Of a stretch of 64,000 nucleotides of DNA, positions 34,791 to 42,016 are shown one piece after another; position 1 is the first letter of the stretch, and every line of letters starts with the position of its first letter. The position numbers and the translations under genes are program-made. Source of the stretch: Chitinibacter fontanus (GTDB lineage Bacteria; Pseudomonadota; Gammaproteobacteria; Burkholderiales; Chitinibacteraceae); the NCBI RefSeq assembly GCF_013423785.1, contig NZ_CP058952.1:930001-994000 (forward strand). The letters run 5' to 3'. The notes below the pieces were generated by a model. The model saw only the letters and a list, made by a program, of their open reading frames with translations, was not told the origin of the DNA and did no database searches.

Positions 34791-35569
34791 TACAAGCCTT
34801 CCTTCCGCTCAAGGCGTCGCCGTAACGTCGCGAAGGCTCGATCGCGCTGGTTACGAATGGTTTTGTCCACCTTGCCCAAGGCTTTGCTGATCGTAAGGAT
34901 ACTTGGGTCGCTCGATACGATTGGAGTTTCTAAGCGCAACATTTCAATAATTTGTTTCTGCAAAGGTGGTAGCGCATCAATCGCTTCATCTAGCAAAAGC
35001 CGGTAATCTTTTTTATCAAGTTCTTCTGGATCATATGGATCATAGTGCTCGATCGCACGCTCCACTTCCTCGGAGATATCTTCATCCTCGTTCTCCAGTG
35101 GAGTTGAGCGATTTTGCTCAATCCACACTTGAGAACTAGCATCCATGCGATCTTTTGCGAGTGCTTGGTTAAAATTAATCTCGAAGTAATCGAGCTTATC
35201 TTCGTACTCAGCTTGGTCAGCAAGGAGTCGATCCACAAACGCGTCCATTACGCGGTCACGAATAGCTAGGAGTCCGGAATCTGTGCTCATTCCATCCGAA
35301 CTGTCGGCTCTCGGTAAGAGGCGTAGCAAACGGCTCATTAAAATCCTGAGCAGCAGGTCATGATGAACTGCGTTAGCGCTGGTCGTTCGGACGAAATATA
35401 AGAGTGCCTCTGGGCTTACAAAGCCATTGGCTGACTTGGACCATATCTCACAACGTTCAACAAGCTTAGAGGGTTCGAGCCGTTCAAGTTCCGAAATTTC
35501 TAGCTCCACCGCCTGGCGTCGCACATACGGGGCGCCCCCCACTGTTTTTTTCCGCAAAGGCCGTATCAT
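34790..35569 (-). CDS. Sigma-70-like protein, first gene of the ubiquitin-like operon
   Basis: 259 aa. The C-terminal 65 residues resemble sigma-70 region 4: LLLDEAIDALPPLQKQIIEM, then a recognition-type helix in SILTISKALGKVDKTIRNQR and RAFATLRRRLE. A helical segment at about 68-140 could correspond to region 2, and an acidic linker (155-185) separates the two. The chosen ATG at 35569 has GGGGAAG upstream; upstream codons in the same frame look non-coding. It may activate the operon itself or act as an anti-phage transcription switch. Confidence 0.65.
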   Translation of the reverse strand: MIRPLRKKTVGGAPYVRRQAVELEISELERLEPSKLVERCEIWSKSANGFVSPEALLYFVRTTSANAVHHDLLLRILMSRLLRLLPRADSSDGMSTDSGLLAIRDRVMDAFVDRLLADQAEYEDKLDYFEINFNQALAKDRMDASSQVWIEQNRSTPLENEDEDISEEVERAIEHYDPYDPEELDKKDYRLLLDEAIDALPPLQKQIIEMLRLETPIVSSDPSILTISKALGKVDKTIRNQRDRAFATLRRRLERKEGL

Positions 35570-35923
35570 GGCCAGCTTCCCCCGAGGAGGTTCTTGATGC
35601 GCAAATCTTACGCGAAATCGAATAAACAACAAACATCCACCACGGTGGGCTACTAGTACTAATCCCATCGACACCGAGTCAATCCCCACATACAGAGTCA
35701 ACTTACAGGTTCTGTCCCAAGCATGGTGGGTTGGAGTCCGACGCCGATGCCTTAGTACAATACACGTACTTTACAAACGAAGTAAATACCAGTACACGGC
35801 AATCGAGACGTTGTACTCTCAGATTTTAGGAAAAAAGAACTACAACTTTGAAAAAGGGTTGGATCGGAGTTACCGCTCTGTGACTTCATAAGTGAGCGGT
35901 AACTTTGTCATCCCAATCTGCTA
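35570..35923. other. Promoter region of the ubiquitin-like operon / integrase 3' flank
   Basis: No gene seen. An 11-bp perfect stem AGTTACCGCTC/GAGCGGTAACT (35868-35904) with a 15-nt loop lies just beyond the integrase stop, without a T-run in either direction. Nearer the sigma-like gene, on the minus strand, an inverted repeat AGTAC-N7-GTACT and TTGTAA-like and TATTGT-like hexamers mark possible promoter or operator elements for the leftward operon. Confidence 0.5.
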
Positions 35924-37183
35924 CTAAAAATCAATTTTGGCCTGTTCCAAAAACCACACCTCGATCTTCACATGCCACATCCGCAACAAATCAAGAGGAC
36001 GTCGCTTGTAATGGCGCTCAGATATAGCGCTAGGTTTGTGGCCCATAATTTGCGCAACAACGCCTGTAGGGGCTTCTGTCCATTCCGACAGAGTATTAAA
36101 CGACCGGCGCAAGCCATGCAGCGTAACGTGCGGTAAATCAGCAGCGAGTAGTGCGCGGCGATGAGGTGCTGTTGGCTCTACTAACTGCCCATTTTCAGAT
36201 GATGGGCTAGAAAAAACCCATTCATTACGGCGTGGTAGATTTTGCAGCAAATGCTTAACATAAGGCGTTAAAGGTATCGTGCGTTCACCTTCGACTTTAT
36301 CGCGAATAGTGATGCTATTCCATTCAAAATCGACATCAGCCCACTGCAACCCCGCCAATTCGCGACGGCGCGCACCAGTAAGCAATAGGCTTTGCAGATA
36401 GGCCGATGCACAAGGGTTATTTAGCCCACGCACAGCAGCAAACCATCTTGGTAACTGCTCACGCTGCAAACAATCGCCCTCTTTGGTACTACCTTTTGGT
36501 AATTCATCTTTAACTTGTTTAGCTTTACATGCCCCGGCAGGAATCAGCCCAGCATATTCATCTTGAGAGTCGCACCAGTTCACAAAAACCGACAGCAAAC
36601 GAAAAGCCAGCGCGGCTTGTGCAGGGCGTTTGGCTGCTTCAATAGCCAACCATGAGCCAATTCGTTTCCCACTTAAGTCGGACAGTTTTACCGGCAACAA
36701 TGAAGCCAGCGCCCCCGGTTCGGTTAAACCCTTTCCTCTGACTTTGACTTCACCACCAAGATGCACTGCGCGCAAATGGTCGCGAATATGTAACTCAGAC
36801 CAACGGGGTCGACGAGCTTCAACGTAGATCGGCCAAACGTCAGCCAGCACCAGCTTACTGCGTTCGATTTCGGCCTTCTTAACTTCGGCAGCCTCAATCC
36901 GGTCAGCTTTAGCTTGCCGAGGATCACCACCGGAATCAATAAGTGTTTGCAAGCGTCGGGCCTCTTTGCGAGCATCCTCTAAGGTCCACGTGCGCACATC
37001 ACCAATCGTAGAGCGTATAGCTTTGCCATCAAGCTTAGCTTGATGAACATACGCCTTACCACCTCCGCGACTGGCACGAACGCCAAGTCCATTCGTATCA
37101 GCATCCCAAAGAAAAGACTGATGCTTACCTTCCTCACATTCAAAGGCATGAACTCGGGGTGCAGTTAAATTCTTTTTGGTCAT
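35924..37183 (-). CDS. Tyrosine recombinase integrase of the element
   Basis: 419 aa P4-type integrase. The N-terminal DUF4102-like segment (LTAPRVHAFECEEGKH, GLGVRASRGGGKAYV) is followed by a SAM-like domain and a catalytic domain with Arg in TGARRRELAG (about 270), HGLRRSF, MGHKPS and the nucleophile Tyr in ERHYKRR (about 390). The ATG at 37183 has AGGTG upstream. Located 180 bp inside the right attachment repeat, it is the likely catalyst of integration into tRNA-His. Codon use is like the core rather than the GC-rich operon next to it. Confidence 0.95.
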   Translation of the reverse strand: MTKKNLTAPRVHAFECEEGKHQSFLWDADTNGLGVRASRGGGKAYVHQAKLDGKAIRSTIGDVRTWTLEDARKEARRLQTLIDSGGDPRQAKADRIEAAEVKKAEIERSKLVLADVWPIYVEARRPRWSELHIRDHLRAVHLGGEVKVRGKGLTEPGALASLLPVKLSDLSGKRIGSWLAIEAAKRPAQAALAFRLLSVFVNWCDSQDEYAGLIPAGACKAKQVKDELPKGSTKEGDCLQREQLPRWFAAVRGLNNPCASAYLQSLLLTGARRRELAGLQWADVDFEWNSITIRDKVEGERTIPLTPYVKHLLQNLPRRNEWVFSSPSSENGQLVEPTAPHRRALLAADLPHVTLHGLRRSFNTLSEWTEAPTGVVAQIMGHKPSAISERHYKRRPLDLLRMWHVKIEVWFLEQAKIDF

Positions 37184-37214
37184 AGCAACACCTATGGCAG
37201 TTACACGGCTCGCC

Positions 37215-37234
37215 GTGTAACCCATTTGTAACCC
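37215..37234 (+). repeat. 20-bp direct repeat near right end (candidate integrase arm site)
   Basis: Second copy of gtgtaacccatttgtaaccc found at 5447. It lies between the integrase start codon and the right attachment repeat, within the probable integrase promoter region. Binding here could couple integration with int autoregulation; unproven. Confidence 0.6.
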
Positions 37235-37364
37235 GATTTGATCAAAATAGATCAACAACAATCATAGGATACTTGTAACCAAAATCAGTTGCAATCGTTG
37301 ATTTATATAGACTTAATCCAAATAATTTCAACCTCAATCAACACTAATAAACACCGAATTTACC

Positions 37365-37417
37365 GGATTGTGATTCCTGTTGTCGTGGGTTCGAGCCCCA
37401 TCAGCCACCCCACAAAA
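37365..37417 (+). repeat. Attachment site, right copy (tRNA-His 3' fragment)
   Basis: 53 bases identical to the tRNA-His 3' part and its 3' flank. The 5' half of the tRNA is missing here, so this is a tRNA fragment, not a gene. The native tRNA terminator follows it directly. Confidence 0.95.
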
Positions 37418-37420
37418 GTA

Positions 37421-37450
37421 AAGGCCTCAGCAAACGCTGAGGCCTTTTTC
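37421..37450 (+). terminator. Original tRNA operon terminator displaced by the island
   Basis: AAGGCCTCAGC, loop AAAC, GCTGAGGCCTT followed by TTT. It starts 4 nt after the attachment repeat. Before integration it would have followed tRNA-His. Confidence 0.88.
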
Positions 37451-37466
37451 ATTTCAGCGTATCCGA

Positions 37467-37673
37467 TCATGACTCTGGCGTTTCTAGATCCGCGAAATAA
37501 AACTGCCCATTACGGATGGTAGCTTCTAACAAACGTCGGCCATAGCCTAGCGCCAAACCCGATTGTCGATCTTGTTCACCAATTGCCAACACCCAATCAG
37601 CCCCTTCGGGCATTTGGGCCACCAGCAATGTGAGCTCTAGCCAGTCTTCGAGTGAATTGGTATAAGTAATCAT
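37467..37673 (-). CDS. Small hypothetical protein
   Basis: 68 aa, acidic, with SLEDWLELTLLVAQMPEG and ADWVLAIGEQDRQSG. No signal peptide or known domain. A good ribosome site (GGGGAGGG) lies 7 nt upstream of the ATG, which supports expression. It is the first chromosomal gene beyond the island; function unknown. Confidence 0.6.
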   Translation of the reverse strand: MITYTNSLEDWLELTLLVAQMPEGADWVLAIGEQDRQSGLALGYGRRLLEATIRNGQFYFADLETPES

Positions 37674-37854
37674 GTTCAGCCCTCCCCTTGAGTATTTCTA
37701 ACTCACGACGACATTGAGCAGATTGCAGCTACTTAAATATAGATATCGGATGCTTATGGATAAGACTGAACGCCCTGCCATGCCGAAGCGTTCAAATTGA
37801 GTATATCGAGCCAGTGTCAGCTGAAAATGAAGAATAGATTAAACTAGCGGGGCA

Positions 37855-38283
37855 TTAGAGCACCGATTCAACGCCTTGATTAGCCAACTGGTCCGCGCGC
37901 TCATTGCCCGGATTACCGGCATGGCCCTTGACCCAACGCCACTGGACGGTATGCCGCGCCACTTGCTCATCCAGCGCACGCCATAGATCCTCATTTTTTA
38001 CGGGCTGCTTCGCGGCAGTTTTCCAGCCGTTTTTCTTCCAACCGTGAATCCACGTTTCAATGCCATTTTTGACGTATTGTGAATCAGTATGAATCGTAAC
38101 TTCACAACTCCGAGTGAGCGCTTTCAACGCCGAGATGACGGCAAGCAACTCCATTCGATTGTTGGTGGTATGTGCCTCGCCGCCAAATAGGTCTTTTTCA
38201 TGTGCCCCATAGCGCAAAAAAGCCCCCCAGCCACCAGGGCCAGGATTGCCTTTGCAGGCACCATCAGTATAAATTTCAACCAT
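37855..38283 (-). CDS. rnhA: Ribonuclease HI
   Basis: 142 aa. It degrades the RNA strand of RNA-DNA hybrids. Catalytic residues are seen in [19 protein letters not shown] (Asp), [13 protein letters not shown] (Glu) and [13 protein letters not shown] (Asp), with the C-terminal [15 protein letters not shown] (His, Asp). The ATG at 38283 replaces an apparent upstream TTG start. It belongs to the conserved mltD-gloB-methyltransferase-rnhA neighbourhood known from E. coli. Confidence 0.97.
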   Translation of the reverse strand: MVEIYTDGACKGNPGPGGWGAFLRYGAHEKDLFGGEAHTTNNRMELLAVISALKALTRSCEVTIHTDSQYVKNGIETWIHGWKKNGWKTAAKQPVKNEDLWRALDEQVARHTVQWRWVKGHAGNPGNERADQLANQGVESVL

Positions 38284-38315
38284 CAACAAACTCTCTATTC
38301 AATTGGGGCACGGCA

Positions 38316-38600
38316 ATGCGCAAGACTATTTTGGCTATTTTACTCGCAAGCGCGGCCACCCACAGCCTCGCCAGTCCTTTTTGCCCGTGGAAAATACCCA
38401 GCACAGAAGCAAAATCAGAGCGATTTATTAATCTGACCGTCGTACAGTTTATTGTGCAGAACGATGAAGAACTGCAAATTAGTTATGGGGGAGGCAATTT
38501 GGGTAGCGGGCACGATCTGCGGATTCCTACCAAAAATCGCGACGAAGGTAGCAAACTACTGAAAAGCATGCTCGATACGGCCAAGCAATGCGACAAATAA
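38316..38600 (+). CDS. Small secreted hypothetical protein
   Basis: 94 aa with a clear signal peptide (MRKTILAILLASAATHSLAS) and two later cysteines (FCPW and KQCDK) that could form a disulfide. The mature part is beta-prone (ERFINLTVVQFIVQ, ELQISYGGG). Inserted divergently between rnhA and the methyltransferase gene. Family not recognised. Confidence 0.65.
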   Translation: MRKTILAILLASAATHSLASPFCPWKIPSTEAKSERFINLTVVQFIVQNDEELQISYGGGNLGSGHDLRIPTKNRDEGSKLLKSMLDTAKQCDK

Positions 38601-38662
38601 GCGCAATGGTATATAGCCAAGAATCTTACCTATCAAGGCTTACCGAGCAATACTCTATAAAT

Positions 38663-39397
38663 TTACTTGCAACGATCTTTTTCGGACTGCAGCCGCATTT
38701 TTTCTACCACTGCTGCGGCGCTACGTTTAGGCACGACAACCTGGCTCCAGTCAGGCTCGATCACATTCATACCACGCACACGCTTCACAACATCAAGGCA
38801 ATACACCCCGCCACCGCCCGGCCATAACTTATCGCCTGCTTGCTCCAGAAAACGGCTTTTATCGAGCCAACCTTTACGCTGCATGGGAGGCCGGTAGCAG
38901 AGAAACTCCCCGCGTACCAATTGCAAATCGAGCAATGCTAGCCAATCTTTAAGCCGATGCAGCGCCAGAAAATGCCCTTGCCATGGCACATCATTGGCTT
39001 TGAGCCGCCGTAGCCCCCACAAACTCCATGGATTAAAGCCGGTGATCAACACTCGCCCTTCCGGCATCATGACCCGTTCAGCTTCACGCAATACCGCGTG
39101 TGGATCGCTGGCAAAATCGAGCGTATGCGGCAGCACCAGCAAATCAAGACTTTGCTCAGCGAATGGTAAAGCTTCTGCGACACATTTGAGCTGCGTACCA
39201 GCAGCTCGCCCGGCGATACAGCGCCAGGGCATCCGGTTGGCGCGCAAACAATCGAGTTGCGGCAGCTCCAGCTGCATGGCTTTGTAGCCAAAAATATCTA
39301 CCGTTGTGCGATCAAACCACGCCGCTTCGCTATCGCGCAAATATTGACCTAGCGGAGTCGCCAACCACGCGGCAAAATGTTCAACAGCTGCAGTCAT
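38663..39397 (-). CDS. SAM-dependent methyltransferase-like protein (YafS neighbourhood)
   Basis: 244 aa class I methyltransferase fold. The late Rossmann motifs are visible (EALPFAEQSLDLLVLPHTLD and EAERVMMPEGRVLITGFNP), whereas the usual glycine-rich SAM motif I is weak. It corresponds in position to E. coli yafS, divergent from gloB and next to rnhA. The natural substrate is unknown. Starts overlap: the gloB reading frame opens on the opposite strand within its 5' end. Confidence 0.82.
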   Translation of the reverse strand: MTAAVEHFAAWLATPLGQYLRDSEAAWFDRTTVDIFGYKAMQLELPQLDCLRANRMPWRCIAGRAAGTQLKCVAEALPFAEQSLDLLVLPHTLDFASDPHAVLREAERVMMPEGRVLITGFNPWSLWGLRRLKANDVPWQGHFLALHRLKDWLALLDLQLVRGEFLCYRPPMQRKGWLDKSRFLEQAGDKLWPGGGGVYCLDVVKRVRGMNVIEPDWSQVVVPKRSAAAVVEKMRLQSEKDRCK

Positions 39398-39421
39398 AAG
39401 CCATCCAAGGATAGTAAAGCC

Positions 39422-40171
39422 ATGCTCAAAATCAGCGCCATACCGATCTTTACCGATAATTATATTTGGGTACTAGAGCAAAACCACAAGGTGATCGCCG
39501 TTGATCCCGGTGATGCTGCACCATTACAGGCTTGGCTCAGCGCACAACACTGCACGCTGGCGGGGATTTTAATTACCCACCATCATGCTGATCATACCGC
39601 TGGATTAGCCGATTTGGCGCAGGATGGTCTGCCGATTTATGGACCAGCCGCTATTCGATACATTAATAGACCTTTGCTGGGCGGTGAAAGTTTAACGCTG
39701 CTCGGTGAAAATTTCAGGGTACTGGCCACCCCAGGGCATACCCTTGATCATCTGTGTTATTACGGAGCTGGCGCTTTATTTTCTGGTGACACGCTATTTT
39801 CTGGTGGCTGCGGTCGAGTATTTGAAGGCAGCATGGCGCAAATGTATCAAAGCTTGCAAACGCTCAGCCAGTTACCCAGCCAGACTTTAGTGTGCTGCAC
39901 GCACGAATACACCATGAGTAATTTGCAATTTGCTTTGACGATTGAACCAGAAAACACCGCATTACAATCACGCGCCGCTGAAGTTGCCCAGCTAAGAGCC
40001 GCCGAGCAATTTAGCTTACCTTCAACCTTGTCCATCGAATTGGCAAGCAATCCTTTTTTACGTTGCAACGAGCCCGCAGTGATAAAAATGGCGCAACAAC
40101 ATAACCCTAATGCCAATAGCCCAGCGCAGGTGTTTGCCAGCTTACGAGAATGGAAGAATAATTTTCGCTAA
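39422..40171 (+). CDS. gloB: Hydroxyacylglutathione hydrolase (glyoxalase II)
   Basis: 249 aa metallo-beta-lactamase fold enzyme that hydrolyses S-D-lactoylglutathione in methylglyoxal detoxification. The metal-binding motif THHHADHTAG and later ligands (TPGHTLDH, FSGDTLFSGGCGR, CTHEYT) are complete. The start MLKISAIPIFTDNYIW is the usual N-terminus; upstream codons in frame are spurious. Confidence 0.96.
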   Translation: MLKISAIPIFTDNYIWVLEQNHKVIAVDPGDAAPLQAWLSAQHCTLAGILITHHHADHTAGLADLAQDGLPIYGPAAIRYINRPLLGGESLTLLGENFRVLATPGHTLDHLCYYGAGALFSGDTLFSGGCGRVFEGSMAQMYQSLQTLSQLPSQTLVCCTHEYTMSNLQFALTIEPENTALQSRAAEVAQLRAAEQFSLPSTLSIELASNPFLRCNEPAVIKMAQQHNPNANSPAQVFASLREWKNNFR

Positions 40172-40334
40172 GTAGCGGTAAACATCTGATCTAAAGCACG
40201 ATTTTTGCAAAATCTGTCACCAAAACACCGCGTTTTCGACCCTGAATGACATTAATCAGCGCAGCTTGATTGACAGGCTTGGAAAGCGGCCTTTACTATC
40301 GTGCAATTCATGCAATCAATCAGGAAACGGGCCA

Positions 40335-41885
40335 ATGAAACATCGCCTGTGCGCCATCTTAGTCCCCGCCGTTTTAGCTCTGCCCGCTTTCGCTTTAGAA
40401 GCCGGTAAACTTGATTACCAGCTACACAGTCTGAGCCCTAATCTACCAGCCAATACGCAAATTACCATTAATCAGCTCTTTAACGATGTGGATCCACTGG
40501 TAGAACGCGACTTATGGGTACGCGTGCGCAATGGCTTTGCGATTCCTGATATTGACAGCCCATTGGTCACTAAATGGGAAAACTACTACGCCAGCCGCCC
40601 TGATTACTTAAACCGGATTATCGAGCGCAGCAATCGCTACCTGTATCACGTGGTTGGTGAAGTTGAAAAACGCGGCATGCCGATGGAATTCGCATTGCTG
40701 CCGATGATTGAATCGGCCTACAACCCCAAAGCCGAATCCCCAGCCAAAGCGGCCGGCATGTGGCAATTTATCCCCGCTACCGGCAAGCGTTATGGCCTAG
40801 AGCGCACCTGGTGGTATGACGGCCGCCGTGATGTCGTTGCCGCCACCGATGCAGCCTTGTCTTACCTACAAGATATTCATGGCATGTTTGATGACTGGCA
40901 GCTAGCGTTGGCATCGTACAATTGGGGCGAAAATGCGGTAAAACGTGCCATCGACAAAAATACGGCAGCGGGCCTGCCCACTGCTTATGTTGATCTAAAA
41001 ATGCCGGATGAAACCCGCAACTACGTTCCCAAATTACTGGCCATTCGCAATATTATTGCTGACCCGGCCGCCTATGGCGTGAAATTACGCGACATTCCGA
41101 ACCAACCTTATTTCACCACGCTACAGCCCGGTAAACACATGGATGTATCGGTGGCTGCCAAATTGGCAGGAATTAGCGTGGAAGAATTATTGCGCCTGAA
41201 TCCGGGCTTTATCCGCCCTGTTATTGCCCACAAAGACGAGCGCAAGCTGGTCTTGCCTATCGACAAGAAAGACATCTTTGAACGCAATCTGGCCAACTAT
41301 GAACAACCGCTGCTCAATTGGCAGCCTTATGTCACCAAATCGGGCGAAAACTTTGATGCTTTAGCCACCACTTTTGGCATTGATGCGGCCGAATTACGTG
41401 ATATCAACGATATTGCCGCCAATGATCGCGTCGCGCGCGGGCAAACTATTTTGGTCCCCAAGGTTGCTGGACTCGACGTGTCTGAGCGCCAAACACTGGC
41501 CGCCCTGCATAAAAACCGCGAGGCCGAAGCAATTGATACTGGTGAAAAAGATCAGCCCAAACCGGTACTGGCCTCTGCGAAAAATAATGGCGCCAAAGCT
41601 GGCCGTGAGCATAAAGTGGCCAAAGGCGACACATTGTTTAATATCGCCAAACGCTACTACCTAACGGTAGCCGAGCTTAAAGCCATGAATGAGCTGAAAG
41701 GCACGCAAGTAGCGCTCGGCGACACCCTACGTGTCGGCAATGCCAGCGCCCAACCCAAATCCTATATTGTTAAGCGCGGCGATACACTGGCTTCAATTGC
41801 CAAAAAGCTCAATATTGATCTGATCGATTTGAAAAAAATGAATCGCAAGCCCATTACACCGGGCATGACGCTTGTGATGAATTAA
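40335..41885 (+). CDS. mltD: Membrane-bound lytic murein transglycosylase D
   Basis: 516 aa. A signal peptide (MKHRLCAILVPAVLALPAFA) is followed by an SLT domain with the catalytic Glu in ALLPMIESAYNPKAESPAKA and the AGMWQFIPATGKRYG motif, then three LysM peptidoglycan/chitin-binding repeats (about 340-385, 420-465 and 475-516). It cleaves glycan strands with formation of anhydromuropeptides. Unlike E. coli MltD the signal lacks an obvious lipobox. Follows gloB as in the conserved gene order. Confidence 0.94.
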   Translation: MKHRLCAILVPAVLALPAFALEAGKLDYQLHSLSPNLPANTQITINQLFNDVDPLVERDLWVRVRNGFAIPDIDSPLVTKWENYYASRPDYLNRIIERSNRYLYHVVGEVEKRGMPMEFALLPMIESAYNPKAESPAKAAGMWQFIPATGKRYGLERTWWYDGRRDVVAATDAALSYLQDIHGMFDDWQLALASYNWGENAVKRAIDKNTAAGLPTAYVDLKMPDETRNYVPKLLAIRNIIADPAAYGVKLRDIPNQPYFTTLQPGKHMDVSVAAKLAGISVEELLRLNPGFIRPVIAHKDERKLVLPIDKKDIFERNLANYEQPLLNWQPYVTKSGENFDALATTFGIDAAELRDINDIAANDRVARGQTILVPKVAGLDVSERQTLAALHKNREAEAIDTGEKDQPKPVLASAKNNGAKAGREHKVAKGDTLFNIAKRYYLTVAELKAMNELKGTQVALGDTLRVGNASAQPKSYIVKRGDTLASIAKKLNIDLIDLKKMNRKPITPGMTLVMN

Positions 41886-41899
41886 TCGCCCCAAAACCC

Positions 41900-41937
41900 A
41901 AAAACGCCGCTCCACTGCCACAGTGAGCGGCGTTTTT
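41900..41937 (+). terminator. Terminator after mltD
   Basis: AAAAACGCCGCTC and GAGCGGCGTTTTT form a 13-bp stem with a 12-nt loop, 14 nt after the stop codon; symmetrical, so possibly bidirectional. Confidence 0.9.
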
Positions 41938-42016
41938 ATTAAGGGTATTACCCACCAGAGCTTACCAATCATTAGATCTGGACCAATACCCAGCCGAATT
42001 CTCGGAAGGAGTTGCA

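Larger units (their letters stand above)
5344..37417. mobile_element. tRNA-His integrative element / defence island (about 32 kb)
   Basis: Bracketed by 53-bp direct repeats of the tRNA-His 3' end, with a tyrosine recombinase gene just inside the right repeat and 20-bp repeats inside each end. Cargo consists of replication-type genes (DUF3987, HUH-like protein), a DUF932-YqaJ module, SOS mutagenesis genes, several nuclease or helicase defence candidates and a ubiquitin-like operon. The left third is visibly AT-rich and the ubiquitin-like operon visibly GC-rich, suggesting assembly from different donors. No relaxase, conjugation or capsid genes were recognised. Confidence 0.93.

Noticed and set aside
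35868..35904. Intrinsic terminator of the integrase gene
   Set aside because: The stem is perfect but has no T-run in the direction of integrase transcription, so I list it only as a structured region.
37365..37417. Second tRNA-His gene
   Set aside because: Only the 3' part from the anticodon stem is present; the 5' acceptor strand and D arm are missing.
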